A DNA stretch of 64,000 nt from JBCBCP01 sp039817385 (GTDB lineage Bacteria > Pseudomonadota > Alphaproteobacteria > Rhodobacterales > Rhodobacteraceae): positions 62,001-126,000 of the forward strand of contig JBCBVY010000005.1 of the NCBI GenBank assembly GCA_039817385.1, in the 5' to 3' direction. The stretch's first letter is position 1. The number at the start of each line of letters is the position of its first letter. The translations under genes and the position numbers were made by a program. Below are positions 35,257 to 43,718 of this stretch, in pieces. The notes beneath the pieces were generated by a model. That model worked only from the letters and a program-made list of their open reading frames with translations, was not told the origin of the DNA and did no database searches.

Positions 35257-36014
35257 ACTGGGCCGCCATTGCTGCCATATATACCTTTGAAATGGCGCGC
35301 TTCTTTCGCACCATTGCACAATCGTTGATCTCCCCGGTCTTGTCGACGTCGCTTTATTTCGTCGTCTTCGGCGCCGCCATCGGAAGCCGCATCGACCAGG
35401 TCGAAGGCGTCAGCTATGGCGCGTTCATTGTGCCGGGCCTCGTCATGTTGACGGTCATGACCCAAGCGATTTCGAATGCGTCTTTTGGCATCTACTTTCC
35501 AAAATTCGTCGGCACGATCTACGAATTGCTCAGCGCGCCGATCAGCTTTCTCGAAATTGTCGCGGGGTATGTCGGCGCTGCTGCGACGAAAGCGCTGATT
35601 ATCGGGCTTATCATCCTTGGCACCTCTTACTTTTTTGTCGATCTGACAATTCAGAACCCGGCGGCGATGATCGCCTTTCTGGTGCTGACCTGTATCAGCT
35701 TCTCATTGCTTGGCTTCATCCTCGGCATCTGGGCGGGCAATTTTGAGCAATTGCAATTCGTGCCCCTGCTGATCGTGACGCCTTTGGTGTTTCTGGGCGG
35801 CTCTTTCTACTCCATCTCGATGCTGCCGCCGGTGTGGCAGACAATCTCGATGTTCAACCCGGTCGTCTATCTGGTGTCGGGCTTCCGCTGGGCGTTTTTT
35901 GGCCTTGCGGACGTGCCGATTGGGCTGTCCCTGCTGGCGATTGCGGGGTTCACGGCGCTCTGCCTGGGCATTGTGTGGTGGATATTCAAAACCGGGTGGC
36001 GCATCCGCGCGTAA
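35253..36014 (+). CDS. ABC-2 transporter permease
   Basis: 253 residues with six predicted helices, ABC-2 family: RFFRTIAQSLISPVLSTSLY near residue 12, GVSYGAFIVPGLVMLTVMTQ, and the C-terminal signature PLVFLGGSFYSISMLPPVWQ followed by YLVSGFRWAFFGLADVP. It pairs with the overlapping ATP-binding protein to export a hydrophobic compound or polymer; the substrate is unknown. The following S49 peptidase is 51 bases downstream. Confidence 0.9.
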   Translation: MNWAAIAAIYTFEMARFFRTIAQSLISPVLSTSLYFVVFGAAIGSRIDQVEGVSYGAFIVPGLVMLTVMTQAISNASFGIYFPKFVGTIYELLSAPISFLEIVAGYVGAAATKALIIGLIILGTSYFFVDLTIQNPAAMIAFLVLTCISFSLLGFILGIWAGNFEQLQFVPLLIVTPLVFLGGSFYSISMLPPVWQTISMFNPVVYLVSGFRWAFFGLADVPIGLSLLAIAGFTALCLGIVWWIFKTGWRIRA

Positions 36015-36065
36015 CGCTGCGACCCTTCCCTTGTTTGCCCCTCTCTCAGACTCTACATCGGCCCA

Positions 36066-36863
36066 ATGAAACGCTGGATTCCTTTCGTAAAAACCGACCC
36101 GAGCGTCGCCGTCATCCGGCTTCAGGGGGTCATTGCCAGCGGCACGCGCGGCACGCTCAGCGATCAGGCGCTGGCCCCCTTGTTGGAAAAGGCGTTTGTG
36201 CGGGGCAAACCGGCTGCTGTCGCGCTTCAGATCAACTCGCCTGGCGGCTCGCCGGTGCAATCTTCGTTGATCGGGGCGCGTATACGGCGGCTGGCGGCGG
36301 AAAAGGACATCCCGGTCCTTGCCTTCGTCGAAGATGTTGCGGCCTCGGGCGGGTACTGGCTTGCCGCCGCGGCGGATGAGATTTTTGCCGATGCATCGTC
36401 GGTGGTGGGGTCCATCGGGGTGATTTCCGCCAGCTTTGGCGCACATGAGCTGATCGAACGATACGGAATCGAACGGCGGGTTTACACTGCCGGGACGTCG
36501 AAATCCATGAACGACCCGTTCCGGCCCGAAAACCCGGAAGATGTCGCGCGGCTGAAGGTGCTGCTCGAAGACATCCACGGCACCTTCATCGACCATGTGA
36601 AGGCGCGGCGGGAGGGCAAGCTCGATCCCGAGGCGGACCTGTTTAATGGCCAAGTCTGGCTCGCGGCCAAGGCGCAAAAGCTGGGCCTGATCGACGGGGT
36701 GGGCCACATGCTGCCAGTGCTGAAGGAGCGGTTCGGCGACAAGGTGCGCCTGCGCCGCTATGGCATTCGCCGGTCCCTGTTCTCCCGGCTCGGCGCGCAG
36801 ATCGCCGATGACGCGCTGGGCGCCCTGGAAGAGCGCGCCGCGTTCGGGCGGTTCGGGCTTTGA
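36066..36863 (+). CDS. S49-family signal-peptide peptidase (SppA-like, short form)
   Basis: 265 residues, the single-domain SppA length. The catalytic serine lies in VAASGGYWLAAAADEIFADA near residue 96 and the catalytic lysine in YTAGTSKSMNDPFRPEN near 148. There is no obvious transmembrane anchor at the N-terminus (MKRWIPFVKTDPSVAVIRLQ), so it may be cytosolic-facing or peripherally attached. SppA-type enzymes degrade cleaved signal peptides and membrane fragments. The stop overlaps the next start by one base. Confidence 0.88.
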   Translation: MKRWIPFVKTDPSVAVIRLQGVIASGTRGTLSDQALAPLLEKAFVRGKPAAVALQINSPGGSPVQSSLIGARIRRLAAEKDIPVLAFVEDVAASGGYWLAAAADEIFADASSVVGSIGVISASFGAHELIERYGIERRVYTAGTSKSMNDPFRPENPEDVARLKVLLEDIHGTFIDHVKARREGKLDPEADLFNGQVWLAAKAQKLGLIDGVGHMLPVLKERFGDKVRLRRYGIRRSLFSRLGAQIADDALGALEERAAFGRFGL

Positions 36864-37024
36864 TGTTCAAAATCGTCACGCTGTTTCTGGTGTTCATCGC
36901 GGTGATCGCGATGTTCGGCAAGCTGCATTGGCTCGGCGTGAAGAAGATCCCCGGCAAATGCGCCAAATGCGGGCGCTACAAGATCGGCCGCGGTGGCTGT
37001 GACCTCTGCGGAAAGGATAACTGA
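36863..37024 (+). CDS. 53-residue single-TM zinc-ribbon microprotein
   Basis: A small gene tucked between sppA and the antiporter, overlapping each by one base (TGATG at both ends). It reads MFKIVTLFLVFIAVIAMFGK, one transmembrane helix, then a compact four-cysteine ribbon with CAKCGRYKIG and GGCDLCGKDN. The perfect coupling, good codon structure and four Cys in CxxC pairs make it a real gene, although shorter than usual annotation limits. Function unknown; it might be an assembly or regulatory factor of its neighbours. Confidence 0.8.
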   Translation: MFKIVTLFLVFIAVIAMFGKLHWLGVKKIPGKCAKCGRYKIGRGGCDLCGKDN

Positions 37025-37983
37025 TGCAGGCTTTGTTGCCGTGGCTTCTGTCGGGTCTGGGCCTGATCATCCTGCTGCTGGCCGGTGATGCGCTGGTCAA
37101 AGGGGCGGTGAACCTGTCGCTGCGCCTTGGCGTGCCCGCGCTGATCGTGTCGCTGACCATCGTGGCTTTCGGCACCTCTGCGCCCGAGCTGCTGATTTCG
37201 GTGAACGCGGTGCTGGCGGATACGCCGGGTCTGGCGCTGGGCAATGTGGTCGGCTCCAACACGGCGAATATTCTGATGGTGCTGGGGGTGCCAGCCCTTC
37301 TGGCGGTCATGCACACTTCCCATTGCGAAACGCGGCGCGAGTATAACCTGATGATCGCCGCGTCGATTATGTTCATCGCGCTGGCCTTCCGCGGTGTGTT
37401 CGACTGGATCGCGGCCTTGATCCTGTTGACCGCGTTGATTGGTATGTTGACCTACAGCTTTCTGGAGGCGCAAAGGCACCGCGCCGCGGGCGCCGCTGAT
37501 GATGAGGAAGACCTCGAAGGCGTCGACCCGGATATCGAAGGCTGGAAGATCGGCATGTACCTCGTGCTGGGGATTGCCGGCCTGCCTCTGGGCGCTGATC
37601 TGCTGGTTGATAATGCCACGATCATCGCCAAGACATATGGCGTCTCGGACACAGTGATCGGCCTGACCCTCGTGGCGGTCGGCACCTCGCTGCCGGAACT
37701 CGCCACGACTGTGATGGCCGCTTTGCGCCGTCAAGCGGATGTGGCGCTGGGCAACGTGATCGGCTCGAACATGTTCAACCTTTTGGCGATCATCGGGATC
37801 GCCTCGCTTGTGGGGCCCATCGCGGTCGATCCGTCCTTCCTGCGCTTTGATCTGTGGGTGATGCTGGGCGCGTCCATCCTGCTCGTCCCCTTTGTCTATT
37901 TCCGGCAGGATATCACGCGGATCTGGGGCGTGATCTTGACGGCGCTTTATGTTGGCTATGTAATTTACGTACTAAGCCACTAA
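37024..37983 (+). CDS. Calcium/sodium antiporter (CaCA family)
   Basis: 319 residues, ten helices in two inverted halves. Both alpha repeats are present: VSLTIVAFGTSAPELLISVN near residue 41 with LGNVVGSNTANILM, and LTLVAVGTSLPELATTVMAA near 216 with LGNVIGSNMFNLLA. The acidic loop between the halves (DDEEDLEGVDPDIEG) is typical of YrbG-type exchangers. It exchanges Ca2+ or K+ against Na+/H+ across the inner membrane. Directly follows the zinc-ribbon microprotein. Confidence 0.93.
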   Translation: MQALLPWLLSGLGLIILLLAGDALVKGAVNLSLRLGVPALIVSLTIVAFGTSAPELLISVNAVLADTPGLALGNVVGSNTANILMVLGVPALLAVMHTSHCETRREYNLMIAASIMFIALAFRGVFDWIAALILLTALIGMLTYSFLEAQRHRAAGAADDEEDLEGVDPDIEGWKIGMYLVLGIAGLPLGADLLVDNATIIAKTYGVSDTVIGLTLVAVGTSLPELATTVMAALRRQADVALGNVIGSNMFNLLAIIGIASLVGPIAVDPSFLRFDLWVMLGASILLVPFVYFRQDITRIWGVILTALYVGYVIYVLSH

Positions 37984-37997
37984 AAGGATTGCCCCCC

Positions 37998-38771
37998 ATG
38001 CCTCGCGCTCTTGTCACCGGTGCTGGCCACCGCCTTGGCCGCGCCATGTCTGTCTACCTTGCCTCCCGCGGGTATGACGTGGCCGTGCATTATTCATCCA
38101 GCGCGGCGGGGGCCGCAGAGACTGTTGCGGAATGTGAGGCTCAGGGGCACCGCGCCGTGGCGCTGCAAGCGGACTTGCTGGACGATGACGCGACGCGGGC
38201 GCTTTTCGCCGCGGCGCGCACGGCGCTGGGCGGGGACATCACGGTGCTGGTCAACAACGCGTCGATTTTTGAATATGACACGCTTGCCTCCGCCACGGAC
38301 GAAAGCTGGCACCGGCACATCGGCTCGAACCTGCGCGCGCCGTTCCTGCTGAGCCAAGCGATGGCGGCGCAGGGCATTAGCCCCGCGTCTGATGGCGAGC
38401 CGCTTGCGGCGGGCCTGATCGTGAACATGGTGGACCAGCGGGTGAACAAGCTGACGCCCGAATTCATGACCTACACCATCGCCAAGATGGGCCTTTGGGC
38501 CATGACGCAGACCACCGCCCGTGCCCTCGCGCCCGCCATTCGCGTTAACGCAATCGGCCCAGGCCCAACCCTTCAGGGCAGCCGCCAAAGCGCGGCGCAT
38601 TTCGCCAAACAGCGCGCCGCAACGATACTGGAGCGCGGCGCGAATCGCTCGGACATAACGGGTGCGCTGGGGTATTTTCTGGACGCGCCATCGGTCACAG
38701 GTCAGCTTTTGTGCATCGACGGGGGCCAGCATCTGGCGTGGGAAACACCCGACGTGTTGGGGGTCGAGTAG
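37998..38771 (+). CDS. Short-chain dehydrogenase, FolM/pteridine-reductase-like
   Basis: 257 residues from the ATG at 37998 with AAAGGA upstream. The nucleotide motif is TGAGHRLGRAM, the TGxxxRxG form that characterises pteridine reductases and FolM rather than the usual TGxxxGxG. The active-site pair is YTIAK near residue 160, while the position normally taken by serine reads VDQ, again as in FolM. LCIDGGQHL closes the fold. Probable role: reduction of dihydromonapterin or dihydrobiopterin. Confidence 0.8.
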   Translation: MPRALVTGAGHRLGRAMSVYLASRGYDVAVHYSSSAAGAAETVAECEAQGHRAVALQADLLDDDATRALFAAARTALGGDITVLVNNASIFEYDTLASATDESWHRHIGSNLRAPFLLSQAMAAQGISPASDGEPLAAGLIVNMVDQRVNKLTPEFMTYTIAKMGLWAMTQTTARALAPAIRVNAIGPGPTLQGSRQSAAHFAKQRAATILERGANRSDITGALGYFLDAPSVTGQLLCIDGGQHLAWETPDVLGVE

Positions 38772-39057
38772 CCAAGGCGCGCAAAGTTTTGCACGCCGTT
38801 AATCTTCGTTACAAAACCGTTACCAAATGTCGTTGCAAAACAGGGCCTTGTTAGCGGAGAAGAAAAATACTCAACAAAAACAATGATCTAATAAAACGCC
38901 TAAAAAATAGGCAAACCGATGAAGCCACCAATAAACAAGGAAAAATCCGTGAGGCCCCAAAGTTGCCACCAGCTTTATCCACAGGTTTCGGGGATTGTTA
39001 GCGGCTTGAACACCCGCCCCGTCCGGTGCAGCACCGGTGGCGAATCGGAGCATGGCA
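38772..39057. promoter_or_regulatory. AT-rich leader of uvrC with a consensus DnaA box
   Basis: The 286-bp gap is much richer in A/T than its surroundings. TTATCCACA at 38975-38983 is a perfect DnaA box. A small hairpin GCCTA-AAAAA-TAGGC lies at 38898-38912, and a duplicate GTTA-rich run surrounds 38810-38830. It probably holds the uvrC promoter; a single box does not make an origin. No gene is supported here. Confidence 0.5.
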
Positions 39058-40938
39058 ATGGATGAGACGGAATCAGGCCCCGAAGCGCAGGCGGAGGCGC
39101 GCCGCGGGCACGAGGTGATCCAGGACTACCTGAAGACGCTTGAGACGTCGCCCGGCGTCTACCGGATGCTCGATGCAGAAAGCCGGGTGCTTTACGTTGG
39201 CAAGGCGCGCAACCTGCGGGCGCGGGTCAGCAACTATGCCCGCCCCGCCGGCCACAGCCCGCGCATCGCGCGCATGATCTCTCTCACGGCGTCGATGATG
39301 TTCCTCACCACGCGGACGGAGACCGAGGCGCTGCTGCTCGAACAGAACCTGATCAAGCAGCTCAAGCCGAAGTTCAACGTCTTGCTGCGCGACGACAAAT
39401 CCTTCCCGAACATCCTCGTTACCGGCGATCACGCCTACCCGCAGATCAAGAAACACCGCGGCGCGAAAAAGCAAAAGGGCAGCTATCACGGCCCCTTTGC
39501 GTCTGCGGGCGCGGTGAACCGGACGCTGAACCAGCTGCAAAAGGTGTTCCTTCTGCGCAACTGCTCGGATTCGATGTTCGACAGCCGCACGCGGCCCTGT
39601 CTGCTGTACCAGATCAAACGCTGTTCCGGCCCTTGCATCGGCCTGATCTCACCGGACGATTATGCGGCCTCGGTCAAGGACGCGCAGAAGTTCCTGCAGG
39701 GCAAGACGACCGACATTCAGGCCAAGCTCGCCGCCGACATGCAGGCCGCCAGCGAAGAGATGGAGTTCGAGCGCGCCGCCGCCCTGCGCGACCGGATCAA
39801 GGCACTGACGCAGGTGCAGACCGCGCAGGGCATCAACCCCAAGGGCGTGAGCGAGGCCGATATTATCGCCCTGCACATGGACAGCGGGCAGGCCTGCGTG
39901 CAGGTCTTTTTTATCCGTGCGGGCCAAAACTGGGGCAACCGGGACTTCTACCCCCGTGTTGGCGCGGATGTGGATGCCGCCGAGGTGCTGGAGGCGTTCC
40001 TCGGCCAGTTCTACGACACCAAGGAGCCGCCGCGTCAGCTGATCCTGTCGAACGAGATCGAAAACCCCGACCTCATGTGCGACCTGCTCACCCAGAAACT
40101 GGGCCGCAAGGTCGAAATCCTCGTCCCCCAACGCGGGGAGAAGGCGGAACTGATCGACTCAGCGCTCAGGAACGCCCGCGAAAGCCTCGCGCGCAAAATG
40201 TCCGAAAGCGCGACGCAGACAAAGCTGCTCAAGGGCCTCGCCGACGCTTTCGACCTGCCCGCGCCCCCGGAGCGGATCGAGGTTTACGACAACTCCCACA
40301 TCCAAGGGACCAACGCCGTTGGCGCGATGATCGTCGCCGGCCCCGACGGCTGGATGAAAAACAGCTATCGCAAGTTCAACATCCGCGGCGATGAGCTGAC
40401 CCCCGGCGACGATTTTGGCATGATGAAAGAGGTGCTGAACCGCCGTTTCAAGCGCCTTTTGAAAGACGACCCGGACCGGGCCAAGGGGCTTTGGCCCGAC
40501 CTTCTGTTGATCGACGGCGGGGCGGGGCAGGTGTCTGCGGTGCAGCAGATCATGGAAGAGCACGGCGTACAGGATATCCCGATGGTCGGCGTCGCCAAAG
40601 GTGTGGACCGAGACGCGGGCAAGGAGGAGTTCCACCGCACCGGCAAACAGCCGATGGCCCTGCGCCACAACGATCCGGTGCTTTATTTCGTGCAGCGCCT
40701 GCGGGACGAGGCGCACCGCTTTGCGATCGGCACCCACCGGGCCAAACGGGCCAAGTCCAACCTCGCCAACCCGCTGGACGAGATCCCCGGCGTCGGCGCG
40801 GCGCGCAAACGCGCGTTGCTGGCGCATTTTGGCAGCGCGAAGGCCGTGGCCCGCGCGAACCTTTCTGACCTGAAGGCCGTTGAAGGCGTCAGCGAGGCGC
40901 TGGCCCAGAAGGTCTATGACCATTTCCAGCAAGGTTAG
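39058..40938 (+). CDS. uvrC: Excinuclease ABC subunit C
   Basis: 626 residues from the ATG at 39058, placed seven bases after GGAG (an ATG six bases earlier and a GTG at 39037 are alternatives). The GIY-YIG-type N-terminal nuclease has SPGVYRMLDAESRVLYVGKA near residue 30; UvrB-binding region EEMEFERAAALRDRIKAL near 235; the RNase-H-like C-terminal nuclease begins with IEVYDNSHIQGTNAVGAMIV near 402 and includes LLIDGGAGQV. The HhH pair is IPGVGAARKRALLAHFGSA and LKAVEGVSEALAQ. It incises both sides of UV lesions. Confidence 0.96.
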   Translation: MDETESGPEAQAEARRGHEVIQDYLKTLETSPGVYRMLDAESRVLYVGKARNLRARVSNYARPAGHSPRIARMISLTASMMFLTTRTETEALLLEQNLIKQLKPKFNVLLRDDKSFPNILVTGDHAYPQIKKHRGAKKQKGSYHGPFASAGAVNRTLNQLQKVFLLRNCSDSMFDSRTRPCLLYQIKRCSGPCIGLISPDDYAASVKDAQKFLQGKTTDIQAKLAADMQAASEEMEFERAAALRDRIKALTQVQTAQGINPKGVSEADIIALHMDSGQACVQVFFIRAGQNWGNRDFYPRVGADVDAAEVLEAFLGQFYDTKEPPRQLILSNEIENPDLMCDLLTQKLGRKVEILVPQRGEKAELIDSALRNARESLARKMSESATQTKLLKGLADAFDLPAPPERIEVYDNSHIQGTNAVGAMIVAGPDGWMKNSYRKFNIRGDELTPGDDFGMMKEVLNRRFKRLLKDDPDRAKGLWPDLLLIDGGAGQVSAVQQIMEEHGVQDIPMVGVAKGVDRDAGKEEFHRTGKQPMALRHNDPVLYFVQRLRDEAHRFAIGTHRAKRAKSNLANPLDEIPGVGAARKRALLAHFGSAKAVARANLSDLKAVEGVSEALAQKVYDHFQQG

Positions 40939-40948
40939 GGGTCTGCCG

Positions 40949-40970
40949 GTGGTGGGTTAAAAACCCACCC
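40949..40970. repeat. Left arm of a 22-bp inverted repeat after uvrC
   Basis: A 22-base sequence containing TGGGTTAAAAACCCA lies 10 bases past the uvrC stop; it is itself a hairpin (GGGTT-AAA-AACCC-like) and is exactly inverted at 40994-41015. Probable bidirectional terminator of the Rhodobacteraceae GGGTGGGTTTTTAACCCACC type. Confidence 0.6.
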
Positions 40971-40993
40971 TACGGCCGGTTGGCGATGGCGTC

Positions 40994-41015
40994 GGGTGGG
41001 TTTTTAACCCACCAC
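40994..41015. repeat. Right arm of the 22-bp inverted repeat
   Basis: GGGTGGGTTTTTAACCCACC at the core of this segment is the reverse complement of the bases at 40949-40970, with 23 bases between. The two arms can form either two small hairpins or one long cruciform, between uvrC and the serine hydrolase. Confidence 0.6.
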
Positions 41016-41058
41016 TGAGTGTCTTGCCGGTTGCCTTTCCGGTGCCTAACCTCCCCCC

Positions 41059-42204
41059 ATGATGAACCGCTTCCCCCCCGCAACCGAGGCGCAGGTCACC
41101 CTTGCCAACTGGCGCACGCAGCCGTTTAACCACTGGGCCTTCCAGCACGTCCGCGAAATCGTCCCGACCGCGGAGATCGCGAATGATCCGGCCAATGTCT
41201 GGACGTTGGAGGAAGCCCCGCAGGACATCGACCTTGGCGACGCCGTGACCGGGATGGCCAATGACGCGCTTGTCATCCTGAAGGACGGCAAGCTGGTGCA
41301 TGAATCCTACCGCCGCGGCATGGGCCCGTCCGACCCGCACATCCTGATGTCGGTCTCCAAGTCGATGCTGGGCCTTGTCGCGGGCACCTGCATTGCGCGC
41401 GGGGAGCTGGCGGAGGATGACCTGATCACCGACCACCTGCCGGAACTGTCCGCCACAGCCTACGCAGGCGCCACGGTGCGCAACGCGCTCGACATGCGCG
41501 TTGGGGTTAAGTTCGACGAGGATTACACCGCAACATCTGGCCCCATCATCGCCTACCGGCAGGCCGCGAATTGGAATCCGGTGCCCGCCGGGACGGACCC
41601 GCACGACCTGCGCAGCTTTCAATCCCTCCTGACGGAGGCGGACGGCCCACATGGAGGGCGCTTCCACTATGTCTCTCCGGTCACGGACCTGCTTGCCTGG
41701 CTGCTGGAACGCGCCGCCGGCATCCGCTTCGCGGATCTCGTCTCCCAGCGCCTGCTGGCTCCATTGGGCGCGGAGCGCCCGGGCTACATCACCGTGGACC
41801 GCAAGGGCGGCGCGCGCGGGGCCGGGGGCATCTGCCTGACAGCGCGTGATCTGGCGCGGGTCGGCCAGCTGATGCTTCAGGGCGGCGCGCGGGACGGCGC
41901 GCAGATCATCCCGGAGCCGTGGATCGCCGACATCCTGTCGGGCGGGGACCGCGAAGCCTGGGACAATGGCGATTTCGCCGACAAGTTCCCGGGCCTGCCG
42001 ATCTCCTACCGGTCCAAATGGTACGTGCATCACGGGGACGATCCGCTGATCCAGGGGCTGGGCATTCACGGCCAGTACCTGTTCATCGACCCCAAGCGGC
42101 AGCTTTCTATCGCCTGGTTCAGCTCAGAAGACGCACCGGTCGATCCCGCGTGGCTGGCCCGTGTCTTTGGCGCGATCCAGCGGTTCCGGGCGCAGCTGGG
42201 CTAG
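41059..42204 (+). CDS. Serine hydrolase of the class-C beta-lactamase / nylon-hydrolase family
   Basis: 381 residues. The serine-lysine dyad is SVSKSMLGLVAG near residue 98 (SxxK), the second motif is HYVSPVTDLLAW near 197 (YxS-type), and GLGIHGQYLFIDPKRQLSIA near the C-terminus occupies the third-motif position. No signal peptide, so it acts in the cytoplasm. The 6-aminohexanoate-dimer hydrolase subfamily has this layout, but substrate cannot be assigned. No clear Shine-Dalgarno is present at 41059 or at the next ATG. Confidence 0.84.
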   Translation: MMNRFPPATEAQVTLANWRTQPFNHWAFQHVREIVPTAEIANDPANVWTLEEAPQDIDLGDAVTGMANDALVILKDGKLVHESYRRGMGPSDPHILMSVSKSMLGLVAGTCIARGELAEDDLITDHLPELSATAYAGATVRNALDMRVGVKFDEDYTATSGPIIAYRQAANWNPVPAGTDPHDLRSFQSLLTEADGPHGGRFHYVSPVTDLLAWLLERAAGIRFADLVSQRLLAPLGAERPGYITVDRKGGARGAGGICLTARDLARVGQLMLQGGARDGAQIIPEPWIADILSGGDREAWDNGDFADKFPGLPISYRSKWYVHHGDDPLIQGLGIHGQYLFIDPKRQLSIAWFSSEDAPVDPAWLARVFGAIQRFRAQLG

Positions 42205-42236
42205 ACCGCCCTGACGCCCCGCGCTAACCAAGGCGC

Positions 42237-42905
42237 ATGAGGTGGACCCTGCCCAATATCCTGACCGTGCTGCGCCTTGCCGCGGCGCCGCTGATGGCGG
42301 CGCTGTTCCTCGTGCTGGGGCGGCCCTACGCGGATATGGCGGCGCTGGCGCTTTTCGTGCTCGCCTCCACCACCGACTGGCTCGACGGCTACCTCGCCCG
42401 CGCGTGGAACCAGACGACGCGCATGGGCACGATGCTGGACCCGATTGCGGACAAGGCGATGGTGGTGATCGCGCTTGGGGTGCTGCTGGCGGTGTCCTCG
42501 CTGTCCTTTGCGCTCTTGCTGCCTGCTGCGCTGATCCTCTTTCGCGAAGTCTTCGTGTCCGGCCTGCGCGAATATCTTGGCGATACCGCGGGCACGCTCG
42601 CGGTGACCCGGCTGGCCAAGTGGAAAACGACGGTGCAGATGATCGCCATCTCCGTCCTGCTCGCCCACGGCATCGCAGAGCACTATTTTGGCCGCGGGAT
42701 TGAGGGGATGGACAACGCGATCCTGCTCGGCATCCTGAACGGAGAGATCAGTGACGAGGGCGGCATCGGGATGCTCTGGACGGCCATGCAGGTCACGTTC
42801 TGGGGCGGGTTGAGCCTCCTGTGGCTCGCCGCGGTGCTTACGGTGATCACCGGGGCAGACTACCTCGCCAAGGCCATGCCATATCTGAAGGAACCCGCCG
42901 CATGA
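42237..42905 (+). CDS. pgsA: CDP-diacylglycerol-glycerol-3-phosphate 3-phosphatidyltransferase
   Basis: 222 residues, integral membrane. The CDP-alcohol phosphotransferase signature D-x2-D-G-x2-A-R-x8-G-x3-D-x3-D is intact as DWLDGYLARAWN and GTMLDPIADKAMVV, near residues 47-75. It makes phosphatidylglycerol-phosphate in the inner membrane. It overlaps moaD by four bases (ATGA), the common alphaproteobacterial uvrC-pgsA-moaD-moaE neighbourhood, interrupted here by a serine hydrolase. Confidence 0.94.
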   Translation: MRWTLPNILTVLRLAAAPLMAALFLVLGRPYADMAALALFVLASTTDWLDGYLARAWNQTTRMGTMLDPIADKAMVVIALGVLLAVSSLSFALLLPAALILFREVFVSGLREYLGDTAGTLAVTRLAKWKTTVQMIAISVLLAHGIAEHYFGRGIEGMDNAILLGILNGEISDEGGIGMLWTAMQVTFWGGLSLLWLAAVLTVITGADYLAKAMPYLKEPAA

Positions 42906-43156
42906 CGAAACTCGATGTGCTCTACTTTGCCTGGGTCCGCGAACGGATCGGCATCCCCCGCGAGCAAGTCAAAACAGAAGCGACAACTGTCGCGGCCCTC
43001 GTGGAGGAGCTGAAAGCGCGCGAGGACCGCTACGCCGCCGCCTTCGCGGACCTGTCGGCCCTGCGCGTGGCGACCGATCAGACCCTGACCGATTTCGACG
43101 CCCCCCTCAGCGGCGTGCGCGAGGTCGCCTTCTTTCCCCCCATGACGGGCGGCTGA
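42902..43156 (+). CDS. moaD: Molybdopterin synthase small subunit
   Basis: 84 residues, ubiquitin-like fold starting MTKLDVLYFAWVRERIGI and ending FFPPMTGG. The C-terminal Gly-Gly becomes the thiocarboxylate that donates sulfur to precursor Z. The start overlaps pgsA (ATGA) and the stop overlaps moaE by one base (TGATG). Normal length for the family. Confidence 0.95.
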   Translation: MTKLDVLYFAWVRERIGIPREQVKTEATTVAALVEELKAREDRYAAAFADLSALRVATDQTLTDFDAPLSGVREVAFFPPMTGG

Positions 43157-43593
43157 TGGACATCCGGGTGCAGGAAAGCGCCTTTGATGCGGGCGCGGAG
43201 CTGAACCACTTTGCCGCCCGCACCTCCGGCATGGGCGCGGTTGTCACTTTCAACGGGATCGTGCGCGGGGATGGCGGCCTCACGGCGATGGAGATCGAAC
43301 ACTACCCCGGCATGACCGAAGCTGCGCTGAGGCACATCGCCGACGAGGCCACCGCGCGCTGGTCACTGGGGGGTGCGCTGGTCATCCACCGCTACGGCAC
43401 CCTCCAGCCCGGCGAGACGATCATGATGGTCGCCACCTGCGCCCCGCACCGCACGGACGCCTTCGAGGCGGCTGAATTCCTGATGGACTACCTCAAATCC
43501 CGCGCCCCGTTCTGGAAACGCGAAATCGGCCCGAACGGCGCTTCATGGGTCAAAGCCAAAGACAGCGACGAGGATGCGCTCACACGCTGGTAG
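43156..43593 (+). CDS. moaE: Molybdopterin synthase large subunit
   Basis: 145 residues. Conserved GAVVTFNGIVRGDGGLTAME near residue 31, LEHYPGMTE-type IEHYPGMTEAALRHIADEA, HRYGTLQPGETIMMVATCAP near 79, and KSRAPFWKREIGPNGASWVK, carrying the catalytic lysine, near 115. With MoaD it converts precursor Z to molybdopterin. Ends in a region bearing gene-end palindromes before the convergent gene at 43719. Confidence 0.95.
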   Translation: MDIRVQESAFDAGAELNHFAARTSGMGAVVTFNGIVRGDGGLTAMEIEHYPGMTEAALRHIADEATARWSLGGALVIHRYGTLQPGETIMMVATCAPHRTDAFEAAEFLMDYLKSRAPFWKREIGPNGASWVKAKDSDEDALTRW

Positions 43594-43606
43594 ACCAGCG
43601 GAACCT

Positions 43607-43649
43607 GCCCCTTCTCTGTTCCAAAAAATCCCCCCCGGAGGGTCGCTCC
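43607..43649 (-). repeat. Interspersed intergenic element (copy 2)
   Basis: Minus strand of this segment contains CCTCCGGGGGGGATTTTTTG followed by GAACAGAGAAGGGG, matching the copy at 9190-9228 over most of its length. It lies just after the moaE stop, so it may supply a terminator for the moa genes. Confidence 0.5.
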
Positions 43650-43698
43650 AAACAAAGCCGCCCCTAAGCCCATCGCGTGCACCGCGCGCCACAGGCCC

Positions 43699-43718
43699 CG
43701 TTTTCTTCCAAGAAAACG
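43699..43718. terminator. Palindrome between moaE and the coiled-coil membrane gene
   Basis: CGTTTTCTTCCAAGAAAACG is a perfect 9-bp inverted repeat around a two-base centre, ending at the base before the stop codon of the convergent gene at 43719. Position suggests a gene-end element; a two-base centre is too tight for a normal hairpin, so it would open to a larger loop or act as a protein site. Confidence 0.5.

Noticed and set aside
34321..36014. KpsT/KpsM capsule exporter
   Set aside because: The ABC pair has drug/NatA-like ABC-2 features and is 6 kb from the capsule genes; nothing in sequence indicates polysaccharide export.
38975..38983. Chromosomal origin
   Set aside because: Only one DnaA box is present, without box cluster, dnaA/hemE/gidA neighbours or an AT-rich unwinding array of usual kind.
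38871..39053. A 60-codon minus-strand frame with a hydrophobic stretch in the uvrC leader
   Set aside because: It overlaps the uvrC start, has no ribosome site, and its hydrophobic part comes from the AT-rich leader; nothing ties it to a family.
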